Shown piece after piece: positions 11,638-22,274 of a stretch of DNA of 64,000 nt. The notes beneath the pieces were generated by a model, which ran no database searches, had not been told where the DNA came from, and saw nothing but the letters and a program-made list of their open reading frames with translations. Source of the stretch: Staphylotrichum longicolle. Taxonomy: Eukaryota; Ascomycota; Sordariomycetes; Sordariales; Chaetomiaceae. Each line of letters opens with the position of its first letter. The first letter of the stretch is position 1. The stretch is from positions 4,588,001-4,652,000 of the forward strand of contig JAHCVI010000002.1 of NCBI GenBank assembly GCA_019096155.1, given 5' to 3'. The translations under genes were made by a program, and so were the position numbers.

Positions 11638-12970
11638 CTATGAGGTGTTAGAAAACCTCAGTTGAGTCTGCGCGTCGGCGCTGGCAGAGCTGCGCTCGAG
11701 GTCAATGTACTTTCCCTTGCCGGGCCTTTCGCCAGTCCAGGCCTTCCCTAGGCTATCCATCCTTACCACAGTAACTCGCTTGGATCCCGTCGTCCGCTGC
11801 CTGTCTGATTGCGCTTGTCCGCTGGTGTCGGTGACGGTCTGTCCCGTCTTCCAGAACTTGAACAGAGATTTGAGCCACGGGACACAGCTGCAGATGAGGC
11901 CCAACTGGACCTCGACGGCTGTCCATAACCATAGATAGAAGCCGTACCATGTGACGTCGTACGTCTCCTGCACGACGTAGTGGATCCAGTAGATGCGGAT
12001 GCAGCCGGCCAAGACGACGACCAAGCCGAAGCTGAAGAGCGTGATGAGGGCAAGGCGCTGCGAGAGCGGCAGCTTAGTGTGGTAGAGAGTCGGCAGCGGA
12101 AGCACCCATACGAAGAGGTCGAGGATAGCGGTAATGGTGGCGTGGGCGATCAGCGACGGGGCTTCGTGGAAACAGTCGCGCGGGTTTAGCGCGAGGTCCC
12201 AGTAGCTCTTGATGGGACTGTAACAGAAATAGAGGTCAGCAACCCGATACCTCCGATATAATATATATAGTGTCCACGCATCTCGGAGACTTACCGGCAC
12301 TGACTCAAGAGGGTAACAAAAAAGGAAAAGTTGGTCAGCGCGGTGGCCCAGATACCGACGACTTGCTGTCCTATTAGCTGATATGCTACATATACCCTGA
12401 ATCTCGGACGGGTTGGAGTCCGGGGCAACAAGACGTACTGGTCAAGCGGCGAAACCAAGAGCCCCGTGGTGCAAGCCGCAAGTAACTAACAAACATCGAG
12501 ATCTTGGCCAGCACTGTCGCCAGGATAAACAGGATCTGGGCTGCGAACGAGACCTGGCGGCTGGCTACCATTTGGCGATGGTTCAAGTCCCAAATATGAA
12601 TGTCCCAGCCGTACCTGGAAGAGGCCATGACGACACAGATGGTGACTCCCGCACCGAAGAGCTGAATATATGGTGATGAATTAGCCATCACGATCCGATC
12701 CTTGGCAGTGATATGGGTACGAGTTCCTACCGCTGCGCCGATGCTCAGCCAGTCATCCCAATCCACGCTACGCATGATGCGTGCTTTGACATGAAGACGT
12801 AAACCGAGACATATGGTGCTGACCGATACGGTGAGGAGCTCGACGATGACGAGAGCAGGACCCCGAGTCTCTGGGTTGGTATAGTTCGCGGCTGGCCACG
12901 AGGCCACGACGTCGGGAGGCGGCTGCCTCATGTTGGCAGAAAGAAAATGCGGAGGCGGAGGGGAGAACAC
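11638..12970 (-). CDS. Rhodopsin-domain integral membrane protein, four exons
   Basis: CDS = complement(join(11638..12217, 12295..12361, 12439..12661, 12731..12970)), 369 aa, all phases consistent. Introns of 69, 77 and 77 bp have GT-AG ends. It belongs to the fungal rhodopsin-domain (SAT4-like) family of seven-helix proteins of unknown biochemistry, often expanded in plant-associated and pathogenic fungi. Visible features are helix I (VIVELLTVSVSTICLGLRL), VDWDDWLS after it, SYLRLAPRGSWFRRL, SQCRPIKSYWDL, the C-terminal helix VEVQLGLICSCVPWL, and a Ser/Thr-rich cytoplasmic tail. The first ATG is used; a second Met at residue 14 would shorten the extracellular N-terminus. It is the only intact member of four such loci in this window. 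Confidence 0.88.
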
Positions 12971-14113
12971 GACTACACGAGATTATGGTTGGCTGGTTCT
13001 GTACTTCATGTGCCTGCCCCGGGACCGATGAAGCGGAAGGAGATAGATGACGAGACCGGGAATATGGGGTAACAAGGGGATAAATACTACCATGTAACTA
13101 CGCTATACATGTGTCAAATGTGCCACGTTCATGGTGCTGCCCGTCCAGGCGAGCAACGTCATCCGCACCAGCTCCGCAGTGACGCCTTGGGCTGGGCGTG
13201 AGCCCGCAGCCCCTGTGGCATGATGGGAAACTAGGACGACGGGAAATCGTGAACGATTCGTCTAGGCCTACAGTAAACTCCACTGGGCTTTGACAGATCT
13301 GGGCAGGCTTGTACAAATACGTCCCCGTTGTCCGTGCGCGCGAGCCAGGCCCGGTTTTAGTTTGCCACACTCGGGGGCTGACACGAACCCAAAGCCATGC
13401 CAATTCTTGCCATGGAATGTCGAATCATCAACCACCGCGCAGACAGACACGCCCGCTGATGATCTTGCCTCATTTGATAGTAGCTTCACTTTGGGCCGGG
13501 CTGTTATAAATCATCTAACCGCCTTCAAAAGGCAGTCCACTCGCCGTGATCTGGGCGGGCAGCTGTTGGCCGTGGCCCACACCATCTCCAAGACACATCC
13601 TTTCCCAAGACGACCAAACATCTGTTGTCGTGGTTCGGTTGTTTTTTTGGGCGGGGTGTTGGGAGGGGGGCGAGGAAGGGGTATTATTATGCTAGTAGTC
13701 TGTTACGGAGAAGGAGAAGAATGTATAGCGTAGGGCGCGCGCCAATGCTTCTGGAACGCCATCCGCCCGAGCGTTGGAGCCTCTTTCCTTTCTTCGCTTT
13801 CTTATGTTGATGGCGAGCAAGCCTCGATCCTCGACTTACTCACCTCAATCTCAAACTCGACAGTCTTGCTAATGCCGGCCCGTCTCGCATCTATCGCATC
13901 TAGGTTGACGTCCCAGGCCGCTATGCCAAACGCCTCGGCGCGGATACTGCGCTCTTTCGAACTCGCCCCACCAGACCCGGAGTCCGTCGCGCAACCATGG
14001 ACCACAACAGTGTGTTCGGCTTGATTGGTAGGAAGCACCAGCTTGTCCCTCTCGCCTATGACCAACTGCCTTATATGGGAGGATTGGCCCCGCCGACTGC
14101 GCAAGGAGATATC
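12971..14113. other. Intergenic, no gene seen
   Basis: Short frames on both strands without motifs. It includes the upstream region of the rhodopsin-domain gene. Confidence 0.45.
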
Positions 14114-14930
14114 CTAGCTTTGCTTGGTAAGCATGACCTTAGAGGGCCTGATATCGATACTACGTGTTCGGATCTCGTGGATCATGTTGGCCAGGAAGTC
14201 CAACTTTAGCTTCTCGCTGTCCTCATAGGCGGCAATGAGACGGGACTCGGCTGACTTGCGCTCCGTCAGATCGCGCGTGACCTTGCCGAAGCCCACATGC
14301 ACGCCGTTCTTATAGACGGCCGTGATGATGACGTTGGCCCAGAAGCGGCTGCCGTCTTGTCTGTACCGCCAGCCTTCGTCCTCGACACGGCCCTCGCGCA
14401 TGCAGATCTCAAGCTCCATATCGGGCTTCTTGATGCCGAGATCCTTCTCGCCGTAGAAGATGGAAAAGTGCTTGACTATAATATCGTCGCGTTGTTGCCC
14501 TTGAGTAGCTAGGCGCCAGTGTTCCAGTTGGCAATATAACCCTTGGTGTCGAGGAGGAAAATGGCGTACTCCTTGACGGCCTGCACGAGGATGCGGAATG
14601 CCTCGTCGGTCGAAAGACCCCTACTTGCCAGCCCATCCTCCATGGGGGCTCTGAGGGCCTTCGTGCCACTCGAGAAGGATTGACAGCAGTTCATGGCCGT
14701 TGAAGACCGGAACCACGCGGGCGCGCCAGGAGACGGCGTGTCTCGTGTTGATGAGTTTGACGGTGCGCTCGGTGCGGGTAGCAATGGCACCGTCGATGGA
14801 GGCTGTGAGTTGGGCGAGATGTGTGGGCCGTGGCGGGTGAAGCTGCCTCTCGAGGAAACGGAGTAGCTCCTGGCCGATGCAGTCGTCAGCGCGCACCCGC
14901 CAATCCGTCAGGAAGCGAGGCCATTGCCAG
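14114..14930 (-). pseudogene. Fragment of a PAS-domain histidine kinase
   Basis: Minus-strand segments spell a PAS histidine kinase closely related to the one at 33-35 kb: a first PAS region (ELLRFLERQLHPPRP...VFNGHELLSILLEWH), a second PAS domain (AVKEYAIFLLDTKGYIANWN; GWRYRQDGSRFW; VGFGKVTRDLTER) and the start of the HisKA domain (LDFLANMIHEIRT). The phospho-acceptor His is present, but the normal MSHEIRTPM is altered to MIHEIRTRS and homology stops at once, with a stop at 14114. Frames change near 14640 and 14510. The dimerisation helix remainder, ATPase and receiver domains are absent, so it is a truncated and frameshifted paralogue. Confidence 0.75.
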
Positions 14931-14984
14931 TATGGTCAAATAAGAAGCAGATCCGAAGATCTGTCCCACGACAGCGGCGTCCGA

Positions 14985-15312
14985 GCTCGCACTTACCAGG
15001 AGGTTGGAGAAACGTCTGATTCAGCTGCTTGTGATGAAATTATCGTTGGTTCCTAGTGTTGTTGTGTTGCAATTAAGGATAGCTGTAGTAGGGGGTAGGT
15101 AAATCCTACACTCGCTTATAACTATTGCACACTCGCTTATATTGCACACTCGCTTATATTGCACACTCGCTTATATTGCACACTCGCTTATATTGCACAC
15201 TCGCTTATATTGCACACTCGCTTATATTGCACACTCGCTTATATTGCACACTCGCTTATATTGCACACTCGCTTATATTGCACACTCGCGCACACTCGCT
15301 TATCAAGTACGT
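14985..15312 (+). mobile_element. 3' end of a Fot1/pogo-like element with expanded 17-bp iterons
   Basis: From 15124 the 17-mer ATTGCACACTCGCTTAT repeats nine times without change to 15276, then one truncated and one partial unit run to 15303. Immediately to the right is CAAGTACGT (15304-15312), the exact terminal nonamer of the full-length Fot1/pogo element at 62340. Read from the right, the order is ACGTACTTG followed by 17-bp units with core ATAAGCGAGTG, the same order as that element's TIR (ACGTACTTG plus 17-bp units with core ATAACGAGTG). To the left, at about 15010-15040, is a possible coding tail (SDSAACDEIIVG) that recurs near 57565. I infer a relic right end. A TA duplication is not visible after 15312 (the next bases are TG). 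Confidence 0.55.
15124..15303. repeat. 17-bp tandem array, about 10.5 units
   Basis: Nine perfect copies of ATTGCACACTCGCTTAT (15124-15276), then a 13-bp truncated unit and a 14-bp unit. There are no spacers, so it is a minisatellite. Flanking sequence suggests it grew from transposon subterminal iterons. Confidence 0.97.
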
Positions 15313-15498
15313 TGTATGTACAGGGTGCGCCTCGATGATTTCAACCCGTCGACGAAGTGCGACTTGTGAGTTGTCCTCCGGTCCCGGCATTGGCGACATG
15401 ATAGTCCAAGAGCCCGGGATCGCCGCCATTGTATGATGCAAAAAACCTGGCAGAAGCAGGCCACGTTGCTAAAGATGGCCGACGCCCTCCCACGGCCC

Positions 15499-16095
15499 CT
15501 AAGGAAACTGATCTCCCTTTGGACTCCTGAACGGGGCGCTGCTCTCGTACTTGCTGTTCTCCAGCACCCTCTGGTCCCCGGTGGCGGGCGCGTGTCTCGT
15601 CGGTGCTGGGTCGCTGCTAGATTCCTGGCTCGGCGAGCCTGCCGTGTATTCTCGCCGGGCCGCCGTTCGCCACCGCCGCATCGGATCCACCCATGGTTGA
15701 CGACGAGAGCGGGCGAGCTGGGGAGTTCTGGGAGTACTCGAGCGAGTCAATGATGGCCTTCTTCTTCCGCTGCTCCTCTAGCCGAGATAGGCGGTCTGTG
15801 TTGATGCTCTGCTTTGCGAAGTAGTATGCCGCACCACCGGCTGCGAGTATGACGTGGGTCAGCCGTGCTTGGTCGTCAATGTGAAGATCCGCAAAAAGAG
15901 TGGTGGCCTACCGACACACAACGAGCCCCAGCCAAACCTGAGCGATACAACCCCATCAGCATTGACTGGTAGGTTCGGCGCATCGCCGGCATTGCTGCTC
16001 ACCAGAAAGACCGGACCTGAGGACGCGAATTAGTATGGGTGTGCGACTGACTGCCCGGGCAGAAAAGAATCAGAGTGTTCACGTACAGTGTTCAT
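15499..16095 (-). pseudogene. DUF4748-family small protein with a one-base frame break
   Basis: Exons complement(15499..15840, 15912..15937, 16003..16016, 16087..16095) rebuild the family N-terminus: a tiny first exon (Met-Asn-Thr), a 14-nt and a 26-nt microexon, then FGWGSLCVAGGAAYYFAKQ and SINTDRLSRLEEQRKKKA. Introns have GT-AG ends and branch sites (TACTAAT, GCTGAT). This matches fungal DUF4748 proteins, short proteins with one N-terminal membrane helix, probably organellar (inference). The family C-terminus (GSPSQESSSDPAPTRHAPAT) is present but in the next frame; summed exons give 391 nt, one over a multiple of three. The break lies between about 15720 and 15650. Either a frameshift or base error, or an unrecognised small intron, explains it. 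Confidence 0.75.
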
Positions 16096-17338
16096 TTTAT
16101 CGTAAGATACAACTCAGTCAAAGAAAGGAAGCAGTTGTAATCAGGGTTTGGGGGCAACAAATGCGCGCTGGCTGCATTGGAGGAACGACTTTCTCTTCGG
16201 GGCATCGGAATCGGGTGACGCAAGCAATCGATAAGAGCCGAGCTTTGCAAGTGCCCGCCGACAAGGGTTAGTGCGCCTCGCTGCCTGCCGGCTCCAGCTG
16301 TGAACAACCGGACTGAAGCTATGACCACCCAGGACATGATGGGACCAAATATCTAACAAACAATGCCTCCGACCTACTTGTGGATGCGCCCCGCCTGTGG
16401 CTGGACCCTTTCAGAAGTGATCAGACCCGGCCGGGTTCGTGACACTCTCGGTATGTATTGGAACTAAAGAAAAGTGGGGAGGTGCTATAAGTAACTAAAA
16501 GTGGGTAATGGGGCATCATTTTGAGGCGCCTCGCCTCAGCATGTGATGCAGGGTAACCGAGGGCTCGGCAGGCCCGAGAGACCGACTCGAGAGAGTTGAG
16601 CTTTGTCTTGCGGTTCCTGCGAGCTGCGTGCTGTGGTAGGTATCGGCCTCCGTGAGTGCTCCAATTAGAGTGAGATGTTCCTCGACACGCGGCCGTTGGA
16701 CTTAACCAGGCAGAACTGGTCGACTACTTTCCCTAGCAGGTATGAAGCCGGGCCAGCGAGGCAGGACGCGCCTGCTCGTTCTGGTCTCGGGTCTGCAACC
16801 GGATGCTGACAGGGTGCAGGCAAGGGGATCAGGCAGTGGGTTAACAAGTCTAGGCTAGACTGGCTGTTGCCAGCCCTTGCCACACCCCCACTTTTCTAAG
16901 CTGCGTGACTGTTTCGTTGTTTGAATCGAAGGGAAGTGGCGGCGTTAGCACGGGTAGCAACTTCCGTGTTGGGTGCCATGCGTGGTATAAATGTCTCTTT
17001 TGCTCGCAATTCTGGCCGCAGTCCCAAGTTCTCCTGCCATAGTTTGCAGCATGAAAGTAGAAGGAGGGGAATTGAGCTGGAGAGAATCGCAACAACACTC
17101 CCCCAAGTCATCGGTTCTTGGTCCTTGGTCCATATCTTCAGCGTTGGGTTCATCGTGACTCCGAGGGCGCGTTGTTTCCAGCTGTGACTGGCAGCGGGGT
17201 GCGGTGTGTATTTCGTCTACTTACTTCATGTTCCTTTTTTCCTTTTTTCCTTCTGGCTTTTCTCTTTGAGTTCCGTCTTGACTGACTGGACATCGCCACA
17301 GATCATTCCTTAGTATTATCCATCACACCGCAGGCGAA
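16096..17338. other. Intergenic between divergent genes
   Basis: It holds the upstream regions of the DUF4748 gene and the small membrane-protein gene. Pyrimidine-rich tracts (TTTTTTCC) lie at about 17230-17250, just before the latter. No other coding signal was seen. Confidence 0.45.
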
Positions 17339-17575
17339 ATGTTCGTCACGCGGGCTATCTCCCTCACGAACTTTCTCGTGGCCACGTCCGCTTTGGGGTT
17401 TCAAGTCTGCGTGCTGTACCCGTGGCACAAGCAGCTTGACGACGACTTTGAGGCATTGAAAAACGAACATCGGCGGGTTCTGAATGCAATCCGGGATGGG
17501 GACGCTGCCGCCGAGAAAGGCAAGGGACTGGGAATTCGAGAGAGGGTCGGCAATCTTGTTGGGTGGACGTTGTGA
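17339..17575 (+). CDS. Small single-helix protein, probably mitochondrial
   Basis: Complete 78-aa frame. An N-terminal hydrophobic segment (SLTNFLVATSALGFQVCVLY, residues 8-27) is followed by the polar PWHKQLDDDFEALKNEHRRV and a basic tail, the layout of small inner-membrane proteins. I recognise it only as a conserved short fungal type, not by name. The start is preceded by a pyrimidine tract and CATCACA, and there is no upstream in-frame ATG. It lies 122 bp upstream of the phosphate-carrier start on the same strand. A mitochondrial location is inferred from composition and neighbour. Confidence 0.65.
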   Translation: MFVTRAISLTNFLVATSALGFQVCVLYPWHKQLDDDFEALKNEHRRVLNAIRDGDAAAEKGKGLGIRERVGNLVGWTL

Positions 17576-17696
17576 GGAATGCACGATATCCCCGGCCTTC
17601 GTGCGTGCTACTTACACCTGTTACACCTTGGACAGCGGCACTGGCCGTTCGCTCGTTTTGCCCCCTTCGGCATTGCCCTTCGTTGCGGCTCCCCAA

Positions 17697-18823
17697 ATGT
17701 CCCCACCGATACCCGACTTGAAGTCGTCCATCGCCACGTCACTCGACAAGCCCAGCGACGTCGCGCTGTATTCAAGATATGCCTTGGCCGGGGCCATTTG
17801 CTGCTCCTTCACCCACGCCGTCCTGACCCCCATCGACGTGTAAGCCTGTTTTCCCCGCCCATCTCGGACGAGAAAGCCGGTGTCCGCATCCACGACCCTT
17901 TGGGCTGGCGAGTCAAAACCCATCGTCATCTCTCTCCGAAATAGGTACTGATGTTGCCATAGTGTCAAAACAAGGACTCAGCTTCATCCTGCACAGTACA
18001 ACCGGGGCGGCCTCTTTGGCGGACTGCGGCAGGTAGTCACTAACGAAGGGGCTGGCGCTCTTGCTACGGGACTGGGGCCGACTGTTGCCGGCTACTTCTT
18101 GCAAGGCGCATTCAAGTTTGGGGGCTACGAGTTTCTCAAGAGCCGTGTTGCCGATGTGCTTGGGTACGAGACGGCGTCGCAAAACCGTTCTGCCGTGTAC
18201 CTGGGATCGTCTGCCGTTGCCGAAGTCGCTGGAGACCTCGCTCTCTGTCCGTTCGAGGCTGTCCGCATCCGGCTCGTCTCACAACCCGGATTCGCCCGCG
18301 GTCTCTTAGATGGGTTCGCAACGATGGCCAGGGAAGAGGGCATCCGTGGCCTATACTCCGGACTGGGCCCGATATTGCTCAAGCAGTACGCAATTCTCGG
18401 GTGGTGTTTTGTTGAGTATCTTCGCTGATACATGACTCCAGGGTACCGTACACGGCAGCCACCTTCGTCGTCTACGAGCACGTCCACGAGCAGGTTTACA
18501 AGTGGGTAGACAAGTCGGCAATGCCCGGCCCTGCGACCACCGCAATCAATCTAGGCTCGGGTCTGGTGGCTGGTCTCGCCGCAGCGTTTGTTTCACACCC
18601 TGCAGATACCTGGCTGAGCAAAGTCAACGGCGAGAGGGCCCAGACCGGAGAAGGGACACTCGCCCGATTGTGGAGAATTGCGAGGGACGCGGGCGTTCGC
18701 GGCAGCTTCTCTGGTCTTCCGGCTCGGTTGGTCATGGTCGGTGGCATGACGGCCGTGCAGTTTGGCATCTATGGGAACATCAAGGCCGCCCTTGGTGCGT
18801 CTAGAGGGATAGAGATCAAGTGA
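17697..18823 (+). CDS. mir1-like: Mitochondrial phosphate carrier
   Basis: CDS = join(17697..17839, 17963..18385, 18442..18823), 315 aa; introns of 123 and 56 bp with GT-AG ends and consistent phases. The protein imports inorganic phosphate with protons into the mitochondrial matrix for ATP synthesis. It has the three carrier repeats with signatures PIDVVKTR, PFEAVRIR and PADTWLSK, plus family marks GAFKFGGYEFLK, YSGLGPILLKQVPY and SGLPARLVMVGGMT. Length matches yeast Mir1 (311 aa). The ATG at 17697 is chosen because MSPPIPDL leads directly into the first helix and the upstream part of the frame overlaps the preceding gene. The 14-residue repeat-three segment and C-terminus are intact. Copper transport is known for the animal homologue, but nothing here shows that. 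Confidence 0.93.
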
Positions 18824-19959
18824 TGGGCAGGTACTTGGCAGGTACATACTCAGGTATTTGGGGCAGAGAATAGACAGATGGTTAATTCATAGATCGGTGC
18901 ATAGACTCGGACTAGACTTTCTCTTTCAAGCCAGGATATTAATACAGCAGCCGACATGCCCGGATGGAGAAATAATATACCTGGTACTCTCGGGACAGTC
19001 AATGGGTGTGCCGTTAAGAGGACCGTTATCCTGACGTTGACGGGGCGTGAATGCACCTGTGCTTCGTTTGGGACCTGATTCAGGGGCGGTAGAGGAGGTA
19101 CCTCGATATCACCATCTTGTTCCAGCTTCAATTAACTGATCGCCATTTTGCGTGATGGAGGCCGTAATACTGTGACTGTGTAAGAGTAAAGACGATACGA
19201 AACTCGTAGTCCTGCAATTCACGTGCGCAGGAACCGAATGCTGCCGCCAGTTCTCCGAAAGCTGCAAGCCACCCGGCATTGACCGCAAAGTCAGGCCACT
19301 TTCTGTCCAAGTGGCGTGATTTTGTGGTAAAATCGGGGGCGTCGGTGCGAACTGCCCACGGTACCCTTCTCCTGCACCACACAAGCGAACAGAAGCCACC
19401 AGGGCACGGACCGCCACCTCGCTCGGGTCAAATATGCGCGAGATGACCCTTGCTTTTGGCAGCTGCAGTGAGTCAAGCAGACCAGGGAGACAGGCGTGTG
19501 ATAATGCAAAAGACGCAAAAAAGTAGGCAGGCCCTTCTGGATCCGCGCCGCTGCAACGCGAATCTCTCCCTAGCGTCCAGAAAGGCCCTTGGACTGCACC
19601 TCATCCCGTTTCGCTGGTTTTCCGCCCCGCTCCATGGGCGCAGTGGCCGTGCGCAATGGGTGCAGTGACTGTCTTCACCGCCGCGTCTTCGCGCTTAAGG
19701 TCCGCGGCCAAGGCCAACCAAGGGAGTGGGTACGAGGTACTTATAACGACATCCACTTGCAGCAACTGCAGTGGTCTGGACTCGGGACCTCTTTCTCCGG
19801 TCTGCCGAGCCCTCGGTTACCCTGCATTACATGCTGAGGCGAGATGCCTCAAAGGATGCCCCACTGCCCTGTCTAGTTACTCGTGCCTCCTCCCCACTTT
19901 TCTTTGGTTCCGACAACAGCACCGTGTGGCAGATACCAAATATTGCCGCCTAACAAATG
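18824..19959. other. Intergenic; one short copy of a dispersed repeat at 19278-19335
   Basis: No gene seen. About 19278-19335 contains a segment (GACCGCAAAGTCAGGCCACT, then AAGTGGCGTGATTTT) shared with the repeats at 19.96 and 35.9 kb. Within it GCCACTT and AAGTGGC form a small hairpin. Confidence 0.5.
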
Positions 19960-20490
19960 AATGCCCGAAACCGGGATGCTAGCCGAGATCAACCGTAAAG
20001 TCAGGCCACTTTGTCTCGAAGGTAGTGCGATTTCACGGCTAAGTAAGGAGAACGTGACCAGTACTAAGGATGTAAGTACTGTACTCCAGACCCTTTTGCA
20101 AACAGCAAACTTGTATTGTGGAGACTATCACCTCACGCAGATCGCTTGTCGCTCGATAACGGTGTCATTCTTGGCGGTAGAGAATTGGCATCAACGCGCG
20201 ACACGAAACGGGATCCAGGGTTGGACTGAACGCTGCTTTGACAGCGGTGAAGCCGCCGCTGTGCTCCTGGCGTTGCCCAGCCAGTGTCACCATCTCACAG
20301 GCCCAGCCGCGCCCACAAAACGGGACGAAGACCGCGCAGCGTCACGATCTACAGAACAATTCTTGCGTACCTGATGTGGCAGGTTCAGAACGGACCCGCC
20401 GCAGCCGCGAGCTCAGTCCGACCGATTCACGTTACTGGTAGTAAAGAGAGCCCACCCTTTGCCTCTTTCGGCCATTTGAGATTTCAAAAG
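19960..20490 (+). repeat. Dispersed repeat family D, copy 1
   Basis: About 530 bp recurs in inverted orientation at 35455-36000. Shared landmarks in order: AAAGTCAGGCCACTT, GCAAACAGCAAACTTGTA, GCTTGTCGCTCGATAACG, GAACGCTGCTTTGACAG, ATGTGGCAGGTTCAGAACGG and CCTCTTTCGGCCATTTGAGA. Identity is moderate, with many transitions and small indels. No long open frame is conserved in both copies, so the family looks non-coding (MITE, solo LTR or decayed element). Confidence 0.8.
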
Positions 20491-20755
20491 CAAATAACGT
20501 TATCGCATGCCCATTTCCCGTGCAAGAACCTGTAGCCCCCGCGGGATTGTTTGTTGGCTGCCCCATCCCACCTCCTCGCCCCATCTTAGCTTTTCCGTTA
20601 GTATCATTGGTTGGTGCTGGCATGGCCGCTGTAGCTGGCACAATAGGCATCCCAATGATGTGCCTAATTAAAGGGGTAGGGTTTCCCGCGCTGTCGCCAC
20701 TCTAGCCTCCTACTTTATTATCGCCCAAACCCTTTCTTACGAAGTGCCTATCGTC

Positions 20756-21428
20756 ATTTGACCATGCGTTACAAGACTGTATCCTACCCAGGGACTTCAT
20801 CCCTAGCCTCAATGAACCGAAGCAACAGATCTTATGGATCGGCTGCTCGGACAGCGGCATCGAGGAGACCGCGACTCTCGATCTCCTCCCAGATGAACTC
20901 ATCACGCTCAGGAACATAGGAAACATGTTTCTTTGTGACGGCCTCACTTGCATGAGCATGGTAGAGTATGCCATCAATGTCCTCCAGGTGCGAACGGCCT
21001 TCCAGACCGGCTTTCGGCATCACCGTCTCCTAACATCAGTTCCTCTCTGCTAGGTGAAGCACGTCATCGTCTGTGGGCATTACGGTTGCAGTCTTGTGCG
21101 GGCGTCCTCCAATGCTGGCTTGGGCGATCCATGGCTGAGGCATGCCGGCCCCGTGTCCGCAAGATCCGCAAAGTGCTGACGCCGTGAAAGCAAACTGACT
21201 GCCTTGCGTTCTGCTTACGGGAGACAGCTTGAGGAGGCGCCGACGGCGCAGCGTGATGAACGCTTCGTGGAGCTGAACGTTCTTGCACAAATGCAGGCCT
21301 TGCGGAATTCTCCCGAAATTGCCAAGGCGATAGAAAGCAGGGGCCTGAAGATCCACAGCATAGTATACAACCGGAGAAAGAACGAGGCGGTAAGACTCGA
21401 AGTAAACTCGGAGCAGCGCGAGCAATGA
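20756..21428 (+). pseudogene. Beta-carbonic anhydrase with altered active site and frame break
   Basis: Plus strand, two exons. Exon 1 ends at 20987 and includes DFIPSLNEPKQQILWIGC, then SDSGIEETATLDLLPDEL and ITLRNIGNMF. The intron at 20988-21053 (GTGCGA...CTAAC...CTAG) joins cleanly to VKHVIVCGHYGCSLVRASSN. The zinc ligands Cys (GCSDS), His and Cys (GHYGC) are present. The Arg of the CxDxR motif, which pairs with the Asp in beta-carbonic anhydrases, is Gly (CSDSG). After GLGDPWLRH the frame fails (stop at about 21178; another frame reads RPRVRKIRKVLTP) and resumes as FVELNVLAQMQALRN...SRGLKIHSIVYN to the TGA at 21426. The N-terminus upstream of 20756 is uncertain. The family interconverts CO2 and bicarbonate; this copy is probably inactive. 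Confidence 0.75.
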
Positions 21429-22274
21429 TATTACATGGCATATTAGTACAATAAAACTTCCCTTTTGAGGGTTATTGGTCGGTTCTCAACGAGTGCAGCA
21501 GTCTCACTAACCCCTCGCGTGGAGTGCCGACTTCCAAGGGGAATATGAGCTCTCTTATAGTTACTGATTGAAGATAAAACCAAACATTCCAGCTAGCCTC
21601 TGCGCATGTCTATTTTCATGAGGAATAGCTGATGACAGTTCTCGCATCCCCTCTTCACGATGGCTACTACTAGCCCCCTTCGGCGCCACCTCATGGGTTT
21701 CCCACTGACCCGGCACACTCAATCGCTTCGGCCGTATCACCATCGATACCTACGGATGCTGGTGGCCAAACAGGGCTAGTAAGAGTGGGGCGGAGATGCA
21801 TCCGGCAGTGCCGCGCTATTGAAAGCTGCAAGAATTTTGCCGTTATCATGATGCGATAGTTAGTATTGACATTGCAGCACTCCGCCACCATGGTGTCCGC
21901 GCAAAGGCTGAGCCCGAGGACAACCGGGCTGAACACCTCTTTACTATCAAGATCATCGACCCCAAGGACAAGGAGCGAAAAAAAGAAGAAGCGCCGGCGC
22001 ATTGAGACCGGCGAAGATGACACAACCCGAAGAACCAACCTGCAGGGATCTCCATTCGCGCCCTGCGGCCAGTTCAAGACACAAGAAAATGGATCTGTCC
22101 TAACAAATCGATTCCGCAAAGAAATGGACAGAGACGACAAGATACAGCATTTTCGTCCGTAAGTGCAATCAGATGCGAGTTAAGCTCGTCGCGCACCGTC
22201 AAGTATATGCTAACGTAGAGGCTGGAACGAATAGCTTCCTAATCCACGAAAAAGAGATCGTTCATTGGCCCGTA
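21429..22274. other. Intergenic with a possible coding scrap
   Basis: Around 21866-22060 a plus-strand stretch reads protein-like in alternate frames (HHGVRAKAEPEDNRAEHLF; KIIDPKDKERKKKKRRR) across an A-rich slip, but has no recognisable family. Nothing else was seen. Confidence 0.35.

Noticed and set aside
15124..15303. Possible CRISPR array
   Set aside because: The 17-mers are contiguous with no spacers, the context is a eukaryotic genome, and the array adjoins a transposon terminus.
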